Under the pieces are notes generated by a model that made no database searches, was not told the origin of the DNA, and saw nothing but the letters and a program-made list of their open reading frames with translations. Below are positions 27,601-42,600 of a stretch of DNA of 64,000 nucleotides, in pieces; the first letter of the stretch is position 1, and each line of letters starts with the position of its first letter. The position numbers were made by a program, and so were the translations under genes. Source of the DNA: Meghimatium bilineatum (Eukaryota > Mollusca > Gastropoda > Stylommatophora > Philomycidae); assembly GCA_034231615.1 (NCBI GenBank), contig CM067298.1, positions 26,120,528 to 26,184,527 of the forward strand, written 5' to 3'.

Positions 27601-30600
27601 TGAAAATTAGTGATATTTTACTGGAGCTACTAAGATGTGGGGTCAAAAAAGGAATATTCTAACATTTTGAGTCAGATGAACTTAATTTTTAACATGCCAT
27701 TGGTGCAAAAATACATACATTTCTGGGTGTACTCTGCTCAACGCCATAGTACCAGAATTGTGACCGCTGCTAAGCAGTTTTTTAATTATGATAAAAAGTT
27801 AAAATTTAGCTTTTTCTTTCTGGAAATAGTGAGAACACTGATGGCATTAATCTAGCTTATTTTCAGGTCACAGTTGTGTTATAAAAAACCAGCAAACTTA
27901 AGGCATTTTCAAAGTTTCAGTTATCCTATTACAATCATTGCAAATTGAGTTGAAATGGAAGTCACTTTTAGTAAAATTCTTATGGATTATGTTTGAAATG
28001 ATAAGGAATTGTTGGAAATTACTTTAATTTTGAAAGATAATATTATGAACATGTTAGTTTTATTATGAAATGGCATCAGCAACATTAAGTCTAGACTGTG
28101 AATTGAATATAAAGCAGATATATCTACACATGATTGACATATCAGGGTAAACTTTCACATAGATATGCTACCAACCAAGAGAGAAGATATATCTACCCAG
28201 GACTGAAATATCTTCTTTTTTTTTTTTCATTCCCAGAATCCTCCAGATTTCAGCATGTAGACAATGCACTGAGAGGTCTAGTATAATGAGACTTTCTGTT
28301 GCTCTACAAGTTGTACTGTAAATTTGGTTGTGGTTTCTGAGCAGTGGATTCTTTCTATTGGAAGCATAACCTTAAATATGGACTCGCATTGCTTGCAGCA
28401 TTTTATCCCTAGTTTATGAAGTCTCCAATGTGTCTAATGGCACCATATATATATTTCACAATATCAACATGAACCACAATCTAATTAGATCACTCAAGTA
28501 TTGAATCACTTTATTTTTATAAATTATTGGAAATTATTCTTATATATATATATTGTAGAATAGATTCTATTTATATATTGTAAAATATTATATTTCAAAT
28601 TATTGTAATATGTAGCAAACAAAAGTGTTGATCAACTTACACTTCCCAAAGAGTTCTCTGAAACTGTTTGCATGCTCCCATCTAAAATGTTCAAGCAAGA
28701 GAAGAGAGAAAATTGTGACAAACAAAAGTTTTCTGGTAAAAGTGGATTAAATTTTAAAAACAAAAGCCTTCATCATAATTTGAAACCAGAAGAAAAACTA
28801 CTCATGCATGCAAAACTGAAGCAAAACTAGTATAAATATCGGCATAAATAATAAAATGACAAAGCGACCTGACAATCAGAATTAGACTGTTTCACGGCAA
28901 AAGAAAAAACCTATATGTGTTTTCTCATAAGGTTTTATATAAAATTATCAACAACAAAATCTCCCATATTCATGTAATCTTTATAGATTTTGTTACCATG
29001 TACAAGTATTAATTTACTTCATTAAATAATTATGGTCATCTGATAGTTAAACTGTAGATGTAATTTGTTTTAGTCATCAACTTCTTCAAGTACAGACTAC
29101 AGGCATCCCTTGCTTAAATACCTAAAAACCAGTCATAACATACAACCAGAAATAGTAATAAGTTAAGTAGTCCTAATTTTTAACTTACAAATGCATTGTT
29201 GCTGACAAAACCCCATAAAAATATATGTTTATATTTTTGCATATTTCCTATAAATGTGTACGTAAGAAATCACTTGTTCACAAGAATCACTACTTTTAAT
29301 AGTAAAATTACGAATACTTGCATACATGTATGCTGGAATGATTCCCTGTCAAAAACAATATCGCAGTATACAGTTGAAGGTGGAAGAAGCAGATGAAAAT
29401 CTCAGAAAATCATGGGCAGGCATTATCAAAGAACAGGTCAAGAATTTTCCTCACAAATATCCGTATCGTCGAGGATAGGCATCGCTGGAAGACTGCATTG
29501 ATGCATCCAATGTGGTACCCCTACGACCCAGATGGGCTATGGGTTTATGGATGGATATGTACATATATGATTATATGTATGTAAATTTAGCTCCCGAGTT
29601 GGTGCAAAGAATAGTAATACTGCCACAAATACAAAGTATGATGTAGGAAGTGAGTATGGAGGTTAATGCAGGGGTTTCCCATGATCTCCATTGCAATAAA
29701 ACCTGCTGAAGATCAGTGACTGTGAGAGGGAATAAACCCTTTTAAGTGTAGTATGCCTCAAGGTTGCAAGAACGTAAAGTTATTACAAAGTCCCCTCCAG
29801 CTCATGGCTTAGCACTCTACAGCCACATTGTCAAAAAATTGTCTGGGATTTGCAAAAGATCTGGACAATGTTCCCATTATCAGTCAGTAGAAACAAGCCT
29901 GGAGCTGAATGTAAATCTCCACCGACACAGTGACAAACTTATATTCCTTTGGGGGAGGGAGTTCTATCATCATCAGTTTAATTATCTTCACTGTCATCAC
30001 CACTACCACCACCATATATGTACATTCCTGCATGCGCGCACACACACATGCCTGTATACACAAAAAAGTAAAACTGATAAAATTTACTACTAATGACAGA
30101 AATGCGCATATGAAATGCTTAAACTAAGATGAAATAGGCAACAAGTGAGACTGCAGTAAAACTGTATAACCAATAAGGTACTTATGCAGAACATAAGGGA
30201 GTGAGTTTTATCATTTACAGACTCAGATTCAGAAACAAAAAAATATAGATCTATATTTTTATCTATATATCATCTATATCTTTTTGTGTTAGTCAAATAG
30301 TCTGTTTGTGAATGGTAAAACTCACTTCTGTGTGTCCGTATGAAATAGGTATAAAGAGGAAGATCAAAAATATAATGCATAGATTCTTGTTATTGCTGAA
30401 TGAAAAGCACTGCAAGAATGAATTGTAAAAAAACAATTTTGGGATGCCCGTAGCTAAATACGATTCTAGGATTATTTAAGCAGCATAGGCAGAATTAAGT
30501 TCTAATGAATGTGTCCAATTAGTTGGTAAGTGCAAAAATCATTCACTCCTTCACCAGCCATGAGAAGCACTACAGATACAAACTAATATTTTGCATGCTT

Positions 30601-33600
30601 TCTGAAACATAAAAAATAAATTCATCACCTACTTTAAACCATGTAATCCTTTCCACTGAAACTACATTAAAATACAATGTACATTACAATAATGATTCAC
30701 AAAATGATCAGTAATGATGTCATTTAATACAGTGGATCTCAATGTGGGCCATGCCCCCTGCTCCAAGAGGCTACAACTTTTTTTGGGGACAACATTTTTG
30801 GCACGGGGGGGGGGGGGGGGAGGGGGAGGAGGAGGAGGAGGAAGAAAGACATGTGGGAGATATATTTATCATGGACACATCTAGAGGGGTCACAGAAACT
30901 ATCTTGGAATTTATTTGATGATAGACACTAAAATAAATAATAATAAATTTTAAAAGAAAATTGAAAAGCATGTTTGTAGTTCTAATCACGGCAACTTATT
31001 TTAACTGAAAGTGGGCTACGGATGAAAAAAGGGAGAGAACCACTGATTTAATAGACTATCTGTCAACAGATAGACCATGAGTGTTTAAACGATGGATCAA
31101 TAGAGACAAAAATGATAAGAAACTTTCAAATGAAGAGAAAAAAATTACTTTCTAGATAGAACAAACTTATTTTTTCTCTATCCATCTTCTATGTTTTAGT
31201 ATTAGTTTTTAAAGATCATCATATAGTGAGCTTTGTTGTGTGCTTCTTACATGTTGCTGTTAGCTATTAAAGGTAAAGGAATGTCCCATAACAGCAACCT
31301 GCCATTAGGGATGAAGATAACTCTTCAAGTACTAAGCCACAGCAACTATTAGGTGGGGTGGCCAGTTCCCTTCCTTGCTGTATTTACCTTCCCTAACTCA
31401 AGCATCAGGTACCCATTTATAGCTGGATCATCTGGAGGAGTGGTCATGCCAGGCGAGAAATCACAACCCAGATTTTTTGTATCCTGATATGGCTTCGCTG
31501 TAACCTGGTGATAGTAAGCAAGCTCACTATCAACTAGATTACCGAGCTCCACTAAAGTTTGCCATTAAAACACATTGCTTGCAGTGAGCTGCAGCTCTAT
31601 TTTCATGTTAGTTAAAAGCTAGAGCTCTCTGTGGAACGCTATCTTAGTACATAACAATCTGAGCTTTTTTAATGTGGTATAACACTAGGGGCTGTGTCTA
31701 CTTGATTACTAATGTTGTTTATTTGTCTTCTCTTGTGACAATTAACGTCCATCATAGAAATTATATTTGTTCAACAGTAGAGAGGTTAGTGGACCTGTCT
31801 TACAAACATGACTCAATGTTAGGTATGTTAATTCTTGTATGTCTCAATACTAAGTATGTAAATTCTTGTATGTCTCAATGTTAGGTATATGAATTTTGTT
31901 TTATTTCTGAGAATCTATGTGATTTTAGCTGCTACTTCTCTTACAAAGGTAATAACATCTATACTGTCCACATTTATTTTCAAAATTCTTGAGACTAACG
32001 GGAATTGAACCAGTCTGTTCAACAGAACCAAATCGCCTAGCAACTATTGCACACGCGTTCTTCCGTACTTGTATAAGCATTTATTTTCATAGTTCACACA
32101 GAATGAAGAACAGATACGATACAAAAATATTCTACTTTACTTGTGTTGAAAAAGTAAGAGGGATCTGATTGAAACAAACAAAAATAAAATGTGATAGCAC
32201 TGACTGATAAAAGTGATAATTTTGTTACTGCAGCACTTTCCATCTTGTTGGATATTCTCTGATAGTTTGGTTGTTATTTTTAAAAATCAAAGCTTATTAG
32301 CATAGGGAAATTTGTTGCATGTTATTATTTTATAAATACAAAGTATTATGTACTTTCAAATGGGGGGTGTATCCTACATGTTCACTTAACAAGGTAGGTA
32401 AGTTAGCGAAATCCCAATAACAATCTATTATCAACTCATTTATTGGGCTTTCTTTAAAACAAATGCAACCAATTTAAGAAATCATACCACATGCAAAAGG
32501 GCTGAAAGGTCTCATCAGTGAAACACCAGACCAGCTACCATACAACAACAAGCCCCTAGTAGTGAGGCTTTCCTCTTGTGGAGGTCCCATAGCAATTCAT
32601 GCATACAATTATATTTTTAGCCCCTCTAAGCGAGAGAAGGCTTCTCAAGGCATTTGTCATAGTTGGAATGATCTGAGTATGAAATAAAACTCTGGGGAAA
32701 AAACCCCTACCATAACACAAAGGATAGAATAGCTTTATTGCTTATAATTCCTGGGGCTCAAAACAAACACACAAGAAATCACAAAGAGGTAGCTTTCACA
32801 ACATCTACATTACAAAACTATAGAAACATGATTCATATAACTCAAGTATAAAATACATAAACTATTCTCAGGAAAGTGCTAATCAGGCAAGTTATCTTCC
32901 AACAGAAGTTTGATATCTCCTATATCAATACCAATTATTGACTTTACATGTATAAGTAATGTATCTCTCAATACCAATTATTGACTTTACATGTATAAGT
33001 AATGTATCTCTCAATACCAATTATTGACTTTACATGTATAAGTAATGTATCTCATACTATTAAAGCTACTAATGTATCATAGAAAAATGAGTATGATAAC
33101 ACACCATCAGTTTAGCAGAATATACAACAAATATGATAATTATAAAAAATAGACACCTTTCTGTCATTCCAGATGATAGTATTATTGTTGAGGTATAAGA
33201 AATATAATCTGTGATTCATGGCCATGGTAGATGTGACCAAGACCAATCTGAGTCACAAAGAGTCTTTCACTGTATGTACAAAGAATCAAAAGCCCGCTTG
33301 TATCATCATGTACTGATGTGTCTTCTTAGACATGCAGCTCTTGAATTGTTTGTTATCACTTTCTCCTATATCTTGATACCATTCCTGATCTTTGCCCTCC
33401 AAACATACCCCACTTAAATTCTCATATAAGGATCAAAGGAGAAGAGCTTCAAACAATCAATAGTTTTACTTACCTGGGCAGCACTCTCTCACAAGATGTA
33501 AAAATCGACAATGAGGTAAACAGAAGAATAAAGAGAACTAGTGCTATATTTGGAAGACTGTGAAAAAATGTATGGGACAGAAGGAGAATAACTACCACTA

Positions 33601-36600
33601 AACTCATAGTTTACCAGGCAGCAGTAATATCATCACTCTTTATGTCTGTGAAACATGGACAGTATATGCCGGACACACTAGAAGACGTAACCATTTCTAC
33701 CTAATCTGCCTTCGTAAGATAATTAACATCCATTGGTAGAATAAAATACCAGACAGTGAAGTACTGATGAAATCTAAGTCTGCAAGCAGACATGCAATGT
33801 TGATGAAGACACAGACACGCTGGGCAGGACACATAGTCCGCATGAAAGATCATTGCCTACCAAAAAGTTGTTATATGGAGAACTACAGACTGGCTCCCAC
33901 AAAGCCGGAAAACTTAATAAGCTTTTTTAAGACACTCTTAAGACATCAGTGACTCACTTCAAAATAGACACATTCATGGAAGAATCTTGCACAAGTCAGA
34001 TCTAATTAGCATCACAGAATCAACTGGTGCTGTAGCTGCAGAACCTCAGACATCATGCTGCGCAACAAAAGCGTGCTAGAAGAAAGGCAAGAGCTGTTCA
34101 ATGTCCCACAGACTCCTCCCACACATGCTCAGAGTGTGGTAGACAATTTCAGGCTGGCGTAGTACTCATTAGTCACAGTTGGGCACACTGTAGACATCAT
34201 GTTCTTCATCATCATCCCAGTTGAGCCCCATCGAGACCAGCACCGTGCAGAGGTGGTGGGGCTTAGTTCAGCCATCAGGGGATGGAAACTAAGACTGGTC
34301 GGACAGTCCCACTCGATCAGGACCATAGTCCTGCCCAAGTAAACAGAGTGCTGAAGATGGAGGCATCCAGCCAAAAGGCGCACAGATAATCAAGATGCCA
34401 TGCACAAAACACAATGGAAATATGTCTATATTTATAAATAGTTATGGTGCCTGCCCTGTGGCGGACGTTTAGGCAGGGACGGTGCCAGGCCCTATACCTC
34501 GAAAGGGCCCAACCTCAGTTACTGGAAGTCCTTCTCAATTGCCTCGAGGAGCCAGGAGGCAAGGGAATAGAGCTACTGGCCAAACAAACAAACGACCAAT
34601 AAAAATAATGCACTGGAATGCTGATGGTGTCAACAGGAAAAGAGATGGATACAGCAAAAATTGGAACTTGAAAATGTCCTCAGTGAAGAACAAGTTAATA
34701 TATGCTGTATCCAAGAAACACACCTCAGCAGCGACATAGCCTTCAAAATCAGAGGCTACCAGTGCTACCAGTGCTGACAGAAAGGACAGGCGAAAGGGTG
34801 GAATTCTGACACTTGTTAAAAACAATATCAGCGCATGTCAGCTGGAAGTATATATGGAAGGGGCAGAATACCAGATGCTCCACCTAAAAACAGACAGTGC
34901 AGAATTCCATCTCCTGAACTACTACTGCCCAAATGATAAACCATTGGCACTAGACACAATTCCAGACAAAGAGAGATTTATGGTGTGTGGTGACTTCAAC
35001 AGCCACTCTCAGAGCTGGGGCTACGATCATATCGACAAGAGAGGTGAGGAACTTGAGAGATGGCAGGATGAAAATAATCTCATCCTTATTAACCAGCCAG
35101 CAGACTCACCAACCTTCTACTCGAGATCATGGCACACCACCTCTACACCAGACTTGGCATTCCACTCACCAGGCTTGGAATGGAACATCACATGTGTCAT
35201 TGGAAAGCAGCTTGGAGGTAGTGACCACAGACCAGTATTTCTGGAAATCCACAATGAATTTACCAAGGACATCAGCACTCTCACTAGGTGGAATTATAAA
35301 AGGGCAGACTGGAAAATGTACCAGCATTTAACCAGTGTTCTAGCTAAGGACATGAACTTGGACAAAGACATCAATAGAGCAGTGAGTGAATTTAATAAAT
35401 GTATTACATGCTGCTAGTAAAACCATACCCAGGGGGGCACGCAAAAACTACAAACCCTACTGGAATGATGAACTGGAAAAGCTGCAAAATGAGATGGAAA
35501 TATCTAGACAGCAGGCTGAGAACAGACCTAGCCAAGAACATCACAACAAATATCAGCAAAAAAAGGCTAAATTTCAAAGAGCCAAGTTACCAGCCAGACG
35601 GAGCAGCTGGAAAGAAAAAACAGAGTCGCTGAACCTAGAAAGAGATACTAGGAAATTATGGAAACTTGTAAAACAACTAAATGATGAAGGTACAGCGAAA
35701 AATACCAGGATCACACTTTATAAAGATAGAAACATTTTAACAGGTAAAAATGCAGCTGATTACTTTGCAGATTCCTTTGCAGAAGACAATAACGTCAAAG
35801 TCAGTCCAGACAAACAACAGGAGGTTCGAGAGAACCAGCAAAACATTGGACAAGGCGAACCTATACCTGAAGTCATGGAGGCACCAATCACAATGAGAGA
35901 ACTGGAGCATGAAATATCCAAATTGAAAATGAAAAAGTCTCCTGGAGCTGATGGAGTGTCCAATGAAATGATTAGAAAACTGGGAATTGCAGCAAGAGCA
36001 AAGCTACTGCAGATCTTTAACACAAGTTGGTCCACAGGTAATGTACCACAGGCGTGGAGAGAAGCAATAATGATACCTCTCCTCAAATCAGGAAAAGATG
36101 GCAACACAGTCTCCAACTACAGGCCCATCAGCCTCACAAGCTGTCTATGTAAAACAATGGAATGCATTATCAATCTTAGGATGCAGTGGTACCTTGAAAG
36201 TGAAAACCTTCTGGTATCACAGCAAGCAGGTTTCAGACAGTGCTACTCTACTGAAGATCAGGCAACCTACCTCTCCCAAGAGATTGAGGATGCCTTCGAA
36301 GATAAGAAACTGGTACTAGCAGCATGGATAGACCTCAGGAAAGCATTTGATAAGGTCTGGAAAGAAGGGCTCCTAAAGAAATTGCGAAATTGCAGGGTTA
36401 GCTCAAGAATGTACAAATGGGTAAAAGCATACCTGCATAATAGAAGAGCCAGGGTACATTTAGATGGTCGCAAGAGCAAGAAAGTTCTACTGCATCATGA
36501 AGTCCCCCAGGGAGGAGTCCTGTCACCCACACTTTTCTTGGTTTACATCAACGACCTAGTTGCTGAACTACCACACGGGATCAAAGTGGCAATGTATGCT

Positions 36601-39600
36601 GACGACCTGGTGCACGGAAGAACATGCAACAGTGGCCACTAAACAAATACAAAGAGCTATCGATGCACTAACCTTATCGGCAAATAGATGGTGCATCACC
36701 ATTAACACAGATAAGTGCAGCACTACACTCTTTACCCTCTCACCAAAACAAAAAGCTGGTCATATCAAGATAGATGGAGAGCTCTTGAAAGAAGACAAAC
36801 ATCCAACATACCTCGGAGTTACTTTTGATGATAAGCTGACATGGAAGCAGCACATAAACAAAGCAACAACAAAAACCAGGAGGAAGTTAGCTATCCTGAG
36901 AAAACTAAGTGGAACCACGTGGGGAGCCAGTGGAAATATACTCAGTAAAGTTTACCAGCAAGGCATAAGACCACACCTGGAATATGGTTCAGCTGCGTGG
37001 TGTCCTGCATCAAACACCACATTACAAGATCTAGATAAAGTGCAAAACCAGGCACTTAGAATAATGTTGGGAGCAATGAAATCAACACCCATAGCAGAGA
37101 TGCAGAAAATGGGAAGAATGCAAACACTTGGCGAACGCAGAGACATAAAAGTACTAATTCAAGCAGAAAAGTATCAGTGTATGCCAAGTCATCCAATGAA
37201 GGAAAGATTCCAAAATCTAGCAATGGGGCAACTGAAAAGGAGCAGCTTTATCCATCAAGCTAAACGACTCCGTAGACAACTTACAGACCTACCTGAAGTT
37301 GACAGCCCCTTAAGGTCTGTACCAGAACAAACCCAGTGGAGTGAAAGCCATGGAATGCAAATATACATTCAGACCCATGTGAAAGGAATACTAAGCGAGG
37401 ACGAACAGAACAGTGTGCAGCAAATGACAGTCACCCTCAGTTTCCTGGACGAGGAATATCCACAAGATATATGGGTCAGAGTGTTGACAGATGGGTCAGC
37501 ACAGAATGCTGTGAGGAATGGAGGTGCAGGTGTATATATAGAATATCCACACAAGCCTAGAGATACAATCAGAAAACCGGCAGGAAATTCTGCAATAATT
37601 ATGATGCAGAAATCCAGGCAATTAGTGTGGCAGCTAAAAAACTGCTGAACTCCAACTCTGGCCTACAGCCTGTGGTATTCCTGACAGATGCAAGGTCAGT
37701 GCTTCAAGCTCTCCAGTCTGGAAAACTAACAGACTTGAAAAAACTACTTAGCGAATTGTCTTACCAGTATAGGGTAACCATGCGGTGGATACCCTCTCAC
37801 TGTGGAATATCAGGAAATGAAAAAGCAGACCAACTGGCTAAGGAAGGTGCTGCCGAAGACCAACCAGATATACCAATCACCTACCATCAGAAAAAACAGA
37901 TGATCAAGTCAATAAGAAAGCCACAAACACCAACACAAGATGACTATCACATTATGAACAGATCAGAACAAGTTATAATTCTACGTCTCAGAACAGGACA
38001 CAACCGACTCCGCAGTCACATGTATACAAAGTTCAAGATTGGCAACACGGCCATGTGTACATGTGGACAGGCAGCACAGAGTGCCAAACATATACTTCAA
38101 GAGTGTTCTGAGCATGAAACGCTGAGGCAGACATATTGGCCAGAGGAAACAACACTGGAATCAAAGCTCTATGGGACACTGTATGAACTACAAAAGACAG
38201 CGAGTTTTATTAAGGAGACAGAATTACAGATATAGACATGTTTGAAGTGAACGAAAGAAGAAGAAGAAATCCCAGTTGAGCTGAATGGTCACCGCCAAAT
38301 TTGACCAATAAACAACAAACTATATTTTCTATCCCCAGCAACTTCCATTGTATAAACACTGCAATCATCCCAACGAAACAGCCAAAGACTTCCTTATTGA
38401 CTGTCCTTCCCACTGAATTGCTAGAATTTACATTGATTGTCCTTCCCACTGAATTGAAATTGACAGGACATTTTTTACAGACACTTTCAACAATCACTAA
38501 GTCACTATATGGATCTTTAAGTCAACTTCAGATAACCAGCACTTTTTAAAAAAGAAGGCATTATGCTGTCAAGAGTAGAACTACTCAGTAGAAATTGGAT
38601 ATCGACAACAACAACACTGGAAACTAACATTACAATTCACATTTCTTGATTCCATAACAACATACAGCATTAAAATTTAATCATTTTTCACATTTCCAGT
38701 TTGTAAAAAGTACAACCAACACTAACTGTAACTCAGAAAATTTTCAATACATACCTTCTTCAATGCTGAGGTTGTCCCCATCTTCACCTTTGTTGTTGAG
38801 CAAGCCTAGTTCTGCCAGCAATTTGGCATAAGCTGGGCAATGCAAGAAGTCTTCATAAAACTCACAGTGCAAAATCTGGTATACCTGATAAATTTTATGT
38901 TTAAGATTTGAAACCAGTGATAATGTATGCAAACATGACAGTAACAATAAATTTGGATATTACACAAGAAATATAACACACACAAAAAACAATGACATGA
39001 AATATTTGGCAACAGAAGATCATAAGGTCACAAAACAAATGAAGAACATAATGACTCACAATGATCAGAAAAATATAAAAATAAGGACACAAAAATAATA
39101 TCCTGAACAACCATCGCTGCTAAAGATGGATGTGTCAAGCTATTGGTACAAATAAAACGGAAACACAACACATTTCTATTCTCATGTCTACATCCTGCTG
39201 GAAATGTAGTTGGACCATTGTCCTGCTACAAGTAAATTCAAGTAGGAAGCGAGAGGATAAATTTAAAAACTCTTGAGACCAACGGGAATTGAACCAGTCT
39301 GTTCTGACGGCACCAAACTGCATGGCAACTAGAGTAAACTGGTTTTTCTGTGCCTGACTAAAAAAAAATGTGATTTTGTCAAGACATTCAAACTGCTCAC
39401 TCAAGTCACTTAAAACAGATCAATCGAGACAAGGACTATTTCAACAACAACGAACATCCTGTAAAAGTATTGAAGTATCCTCAGTTACAACAAACATATA
39501 ACATATAACATCCGTATTAGTTCTACAAGGGCCAACAGGTCTTCTTGTAAACATGGATAACATATATAGACAGTACAATATGTATAAGTCACCAATCTTA

Positions 39601-42600
39601 TTACAGTCTATATGAAAGATGTTCAATGTAGCATATATTTTACAGGCCACCAATGCAATCACAACCTGTATGAATGATCTTCACTATCTACATGTAGCAT
39701 GCATTTTACAGGCCACCAATGCAATCACAGCTTGTATGAAAGGTATTCGACATCACTATGCAATCACATCCTGTATATATCAATCTTCGAAAATTAAAAA
39801 GGCTTCAAAGATATCAATGGTCAGATATTCTGTAGTACAAAACTATTGGAGTAACTTACCCTGGCCTGTACTGTATCAAAGACATCCTCAGACATCATTT
39901 TGTTTTTCATTTTCTGAATGGTGTACTTGATAAACTCTGGTTCAATTTTCAATCTTGAGACAGCCTGAGAAAATAGTAATACAAAGATGCTGAAAGTATT
40001 TATTTTATGCTGCTGTCAGTATCTTATCTTAAAGACAAAATAAAGTTGTGCATGTCCAATTGGATTTTTACATTACAAGTTAAAGAATGCTGTTTTGTTT
40101 AGTGATTATCTGAACTGATGGCTGTGCACTCCAGGTATCCCGATGGAAGTGTGAAATCTCAATATATTCCATTCATTTTGAATCTTGCAGATCATAGATT
40201 GAGAGTTAAACTGAAAATTATCAATTTCAAACCAAACATCCATGGACTGAAATTGATCTAAATCCAATCCATCTCAATGAGGATAGAGATGTGTGGTTAA
40301 TGGTGCCTGGTTTGGAAATTGCTAATTTTCAATACAAATAACATACAATAGGAGTATGTATTATTTGCAAATATCACAGTATGAAATACATGATAATACA
40401 TTCTGAATCAAACAAACTAAAAATGGGAATTATAAAATGTTTTATCTATTCTACATTAATGTATCACTTAGAAACATGGACAATAAACATACAACTAGAA
40501 GACAGAGTTGGTGCTTTGAGATATGGATATATAGAATAGGGAGAACTTTATGGAAGGAGAAAAAAAAACAAAGGTTATGTCTACACTGTATAGGAAAACA
40601 AACTATTAGAGGAAATAAAAATCAAACTCATAAATAATTTTGGACATATTAAAAGACATTGTTGAAGACATTACTTGATGGTAGAGTTGAGAGAAGGCAG
40701 GAGGTAGGCAGGAATATAAGAGGGACAGATATACAGGAGGAAGGGAAATATCAAAAGATGAACAGGTTGCAGTGTACCAGAGTAAACCACGAAGGCAAAA
40801 AGAAGATATTGGAGGTCTGTTGCAACCAACCTTCATTGCGGAGATTGCGCTTATGATGATAATATATTATTTTTCATTTTATACAAGTATTACAGATGTT
40901 GGTTATATATCTTATTCAGGATGTAGTGAGCAAACCTACAATTTTGGCTTATATGAATATAAAGTTTATATTTATGTTCAGTAGGTTGTTATTGCTATTG
41001 TTATTGTATATGAGGTTGTTATTGTTATTGCCTGACATGACCTCTCCTCCAGTCGACCCAGCTGTAAATGGGTACCTGGACGTAAGAGCTAGGGAAGGTA
41101 AACAAAGCAAAGATACCAGACATCCAGGTCAAGCAATCAAATCATATTTTTTATTTTTTGCATCTCACAGCATTTAGTGGATCTCCCTGATGTAGTGGTT
41201 AAGAAATTTACCTTGTGTTAAGGTAGCCTGTTTGACCCTGGTCATAATATCTTGTAAATACAAGTACATATAATTGGAAATCCTTGGGGATTATCATTTT
41301 AAGCTACAGAAATACATCCTTAGAGTAGTATTAATGGCAGACAACATGGTGCTTTGCTGAGAGAGGCGGAGAACATATGGGGAAAACCAAGTGAAAGAAG
41401 TCAATCCACTATGCCTTTTGAGCCTTTCGTAATATATTTACTTCGACTACAATTTTAAATAGACAACATTTAACTTTTTTGAATGTACATATGTAGTGTT
41501 TTCCTGTGTCTTTCACAAATACACAATGGAATATTATTCTGTCTCAGATAATGAGAAATGTTATCACTACTCTTACAGATTGCAGAGGTATATACTTATA
41601 TGGTTGATCAGTCTTCATGGAGAATTTAAACATAAATACTTGTTCACAGTTCTCCAAATCACATCTCTTACCAATGTTACCTCTAATGTGTGCAATCGTG
41701 CATGTCACTAGATGGTACTGCTCAGGAAATGTACGAACATCTCACTTAAAGTACTAACAAAAGACATTTTTAAGGTAGCAGATATCCACATGAAAATATT
41801 CACCGCTCAGATGTCAGATGTGTTCTTAAGTGTTAAAAAATTTGAGGCAACATTGTCTCTTACCTCCCTTTTTGTATTTCTAACAATCTGCCGTACACAT
41901 TTATGAGATGTCACACACATTTTTTGAGGGCCGTATACCTCCTCTGGGGCCCTATACCTCTGTTTGTGGTATCACAACACAGCTGCCTCATCTTAATGAA
42001 TTTTTAAACTGTACTAATTTTTAATACATGTAAAAAAAAAAAAAATTTTAACCTTAAAGAAAATACATTCATTCATATGTGTTCAAATAGCCATGTAATA
42101 ATATTTTACCAACAGGTAACCATAACAGATAAAAATGTCACCCAGTCAACAGAACTGCACACTTCAATATACAGTATATTTCAATCATATATGTACACAT
42201 TTTTATAATTGATTTATTTGTGTAATTGCATTAAACATTGTCATGTAGAAACATTTAATACCATCTTTAATGACATGCGATCTGTATAATAGACATCGCT
42301 CAACCAATATACAACAATAACAGACTAAGTGTTGATCTATTAGACATATTTAATATCTCATGAGCATGTATGGTAGGCTGTTAGCAAGACAACAAGGGAC
42401 GAAGATTTTGGGCCAGTATGAAAAAATAAATTACTAAAATTTAATTATGGACATGAGTCAACAATATGCACAGAAAATGTACTGATAGCTTGGAGATTTC
42501 ATAAAATCGATTTATCACCGACCACAAAGCTTGCAATTCAACTCAATATACCTTTTCAGATAGATATTGATCAAATATTATTTTTGCAGCTCTCCGCAAA

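Larger units (their letters stand above)
34227..38268 (+). mobile_element. Near full-length non-LTR retrotransposon (family A) with RNase H
   Basis: Flanked by the 13-bp duplication ATCCCAGTTGAGC (34214-34226 and 38269-38281). 4.04 kb, ending in a GAA-repeat tail (38252-38268). Order: 5' leader (34227 to about 34600), AP endonuclease ([31 protein letters not shown]), reverse transcriptase ([45 protein letters not shown], catalytic YADD at 36595-36606), RNase H ([33 protein letters not shown]) and a CCHC-like C-terminus. RNase H places it in the I group broadly. It sits antisense to SNX13 in the 18-kb intron. Frameshifts near 34645, 34775-34850, 35390-35415, 36610-36625 and 37590 make this copy inactive. 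Confidence 0.95.

Noticed and set aside
29764..30093. A 109-codon plus-strand frame
   Set aside because: Ends in a His-rich run from a CAC/CATCAC simple repeat; no homology recognised.
31985..32070. A functional tRNA gene on the minus strand
   Set aside because: The B box is perfect, but no acceptor stem or anticodon arm pairs convincingly and a second degenerate copy exists, so a SINE head is more likely.
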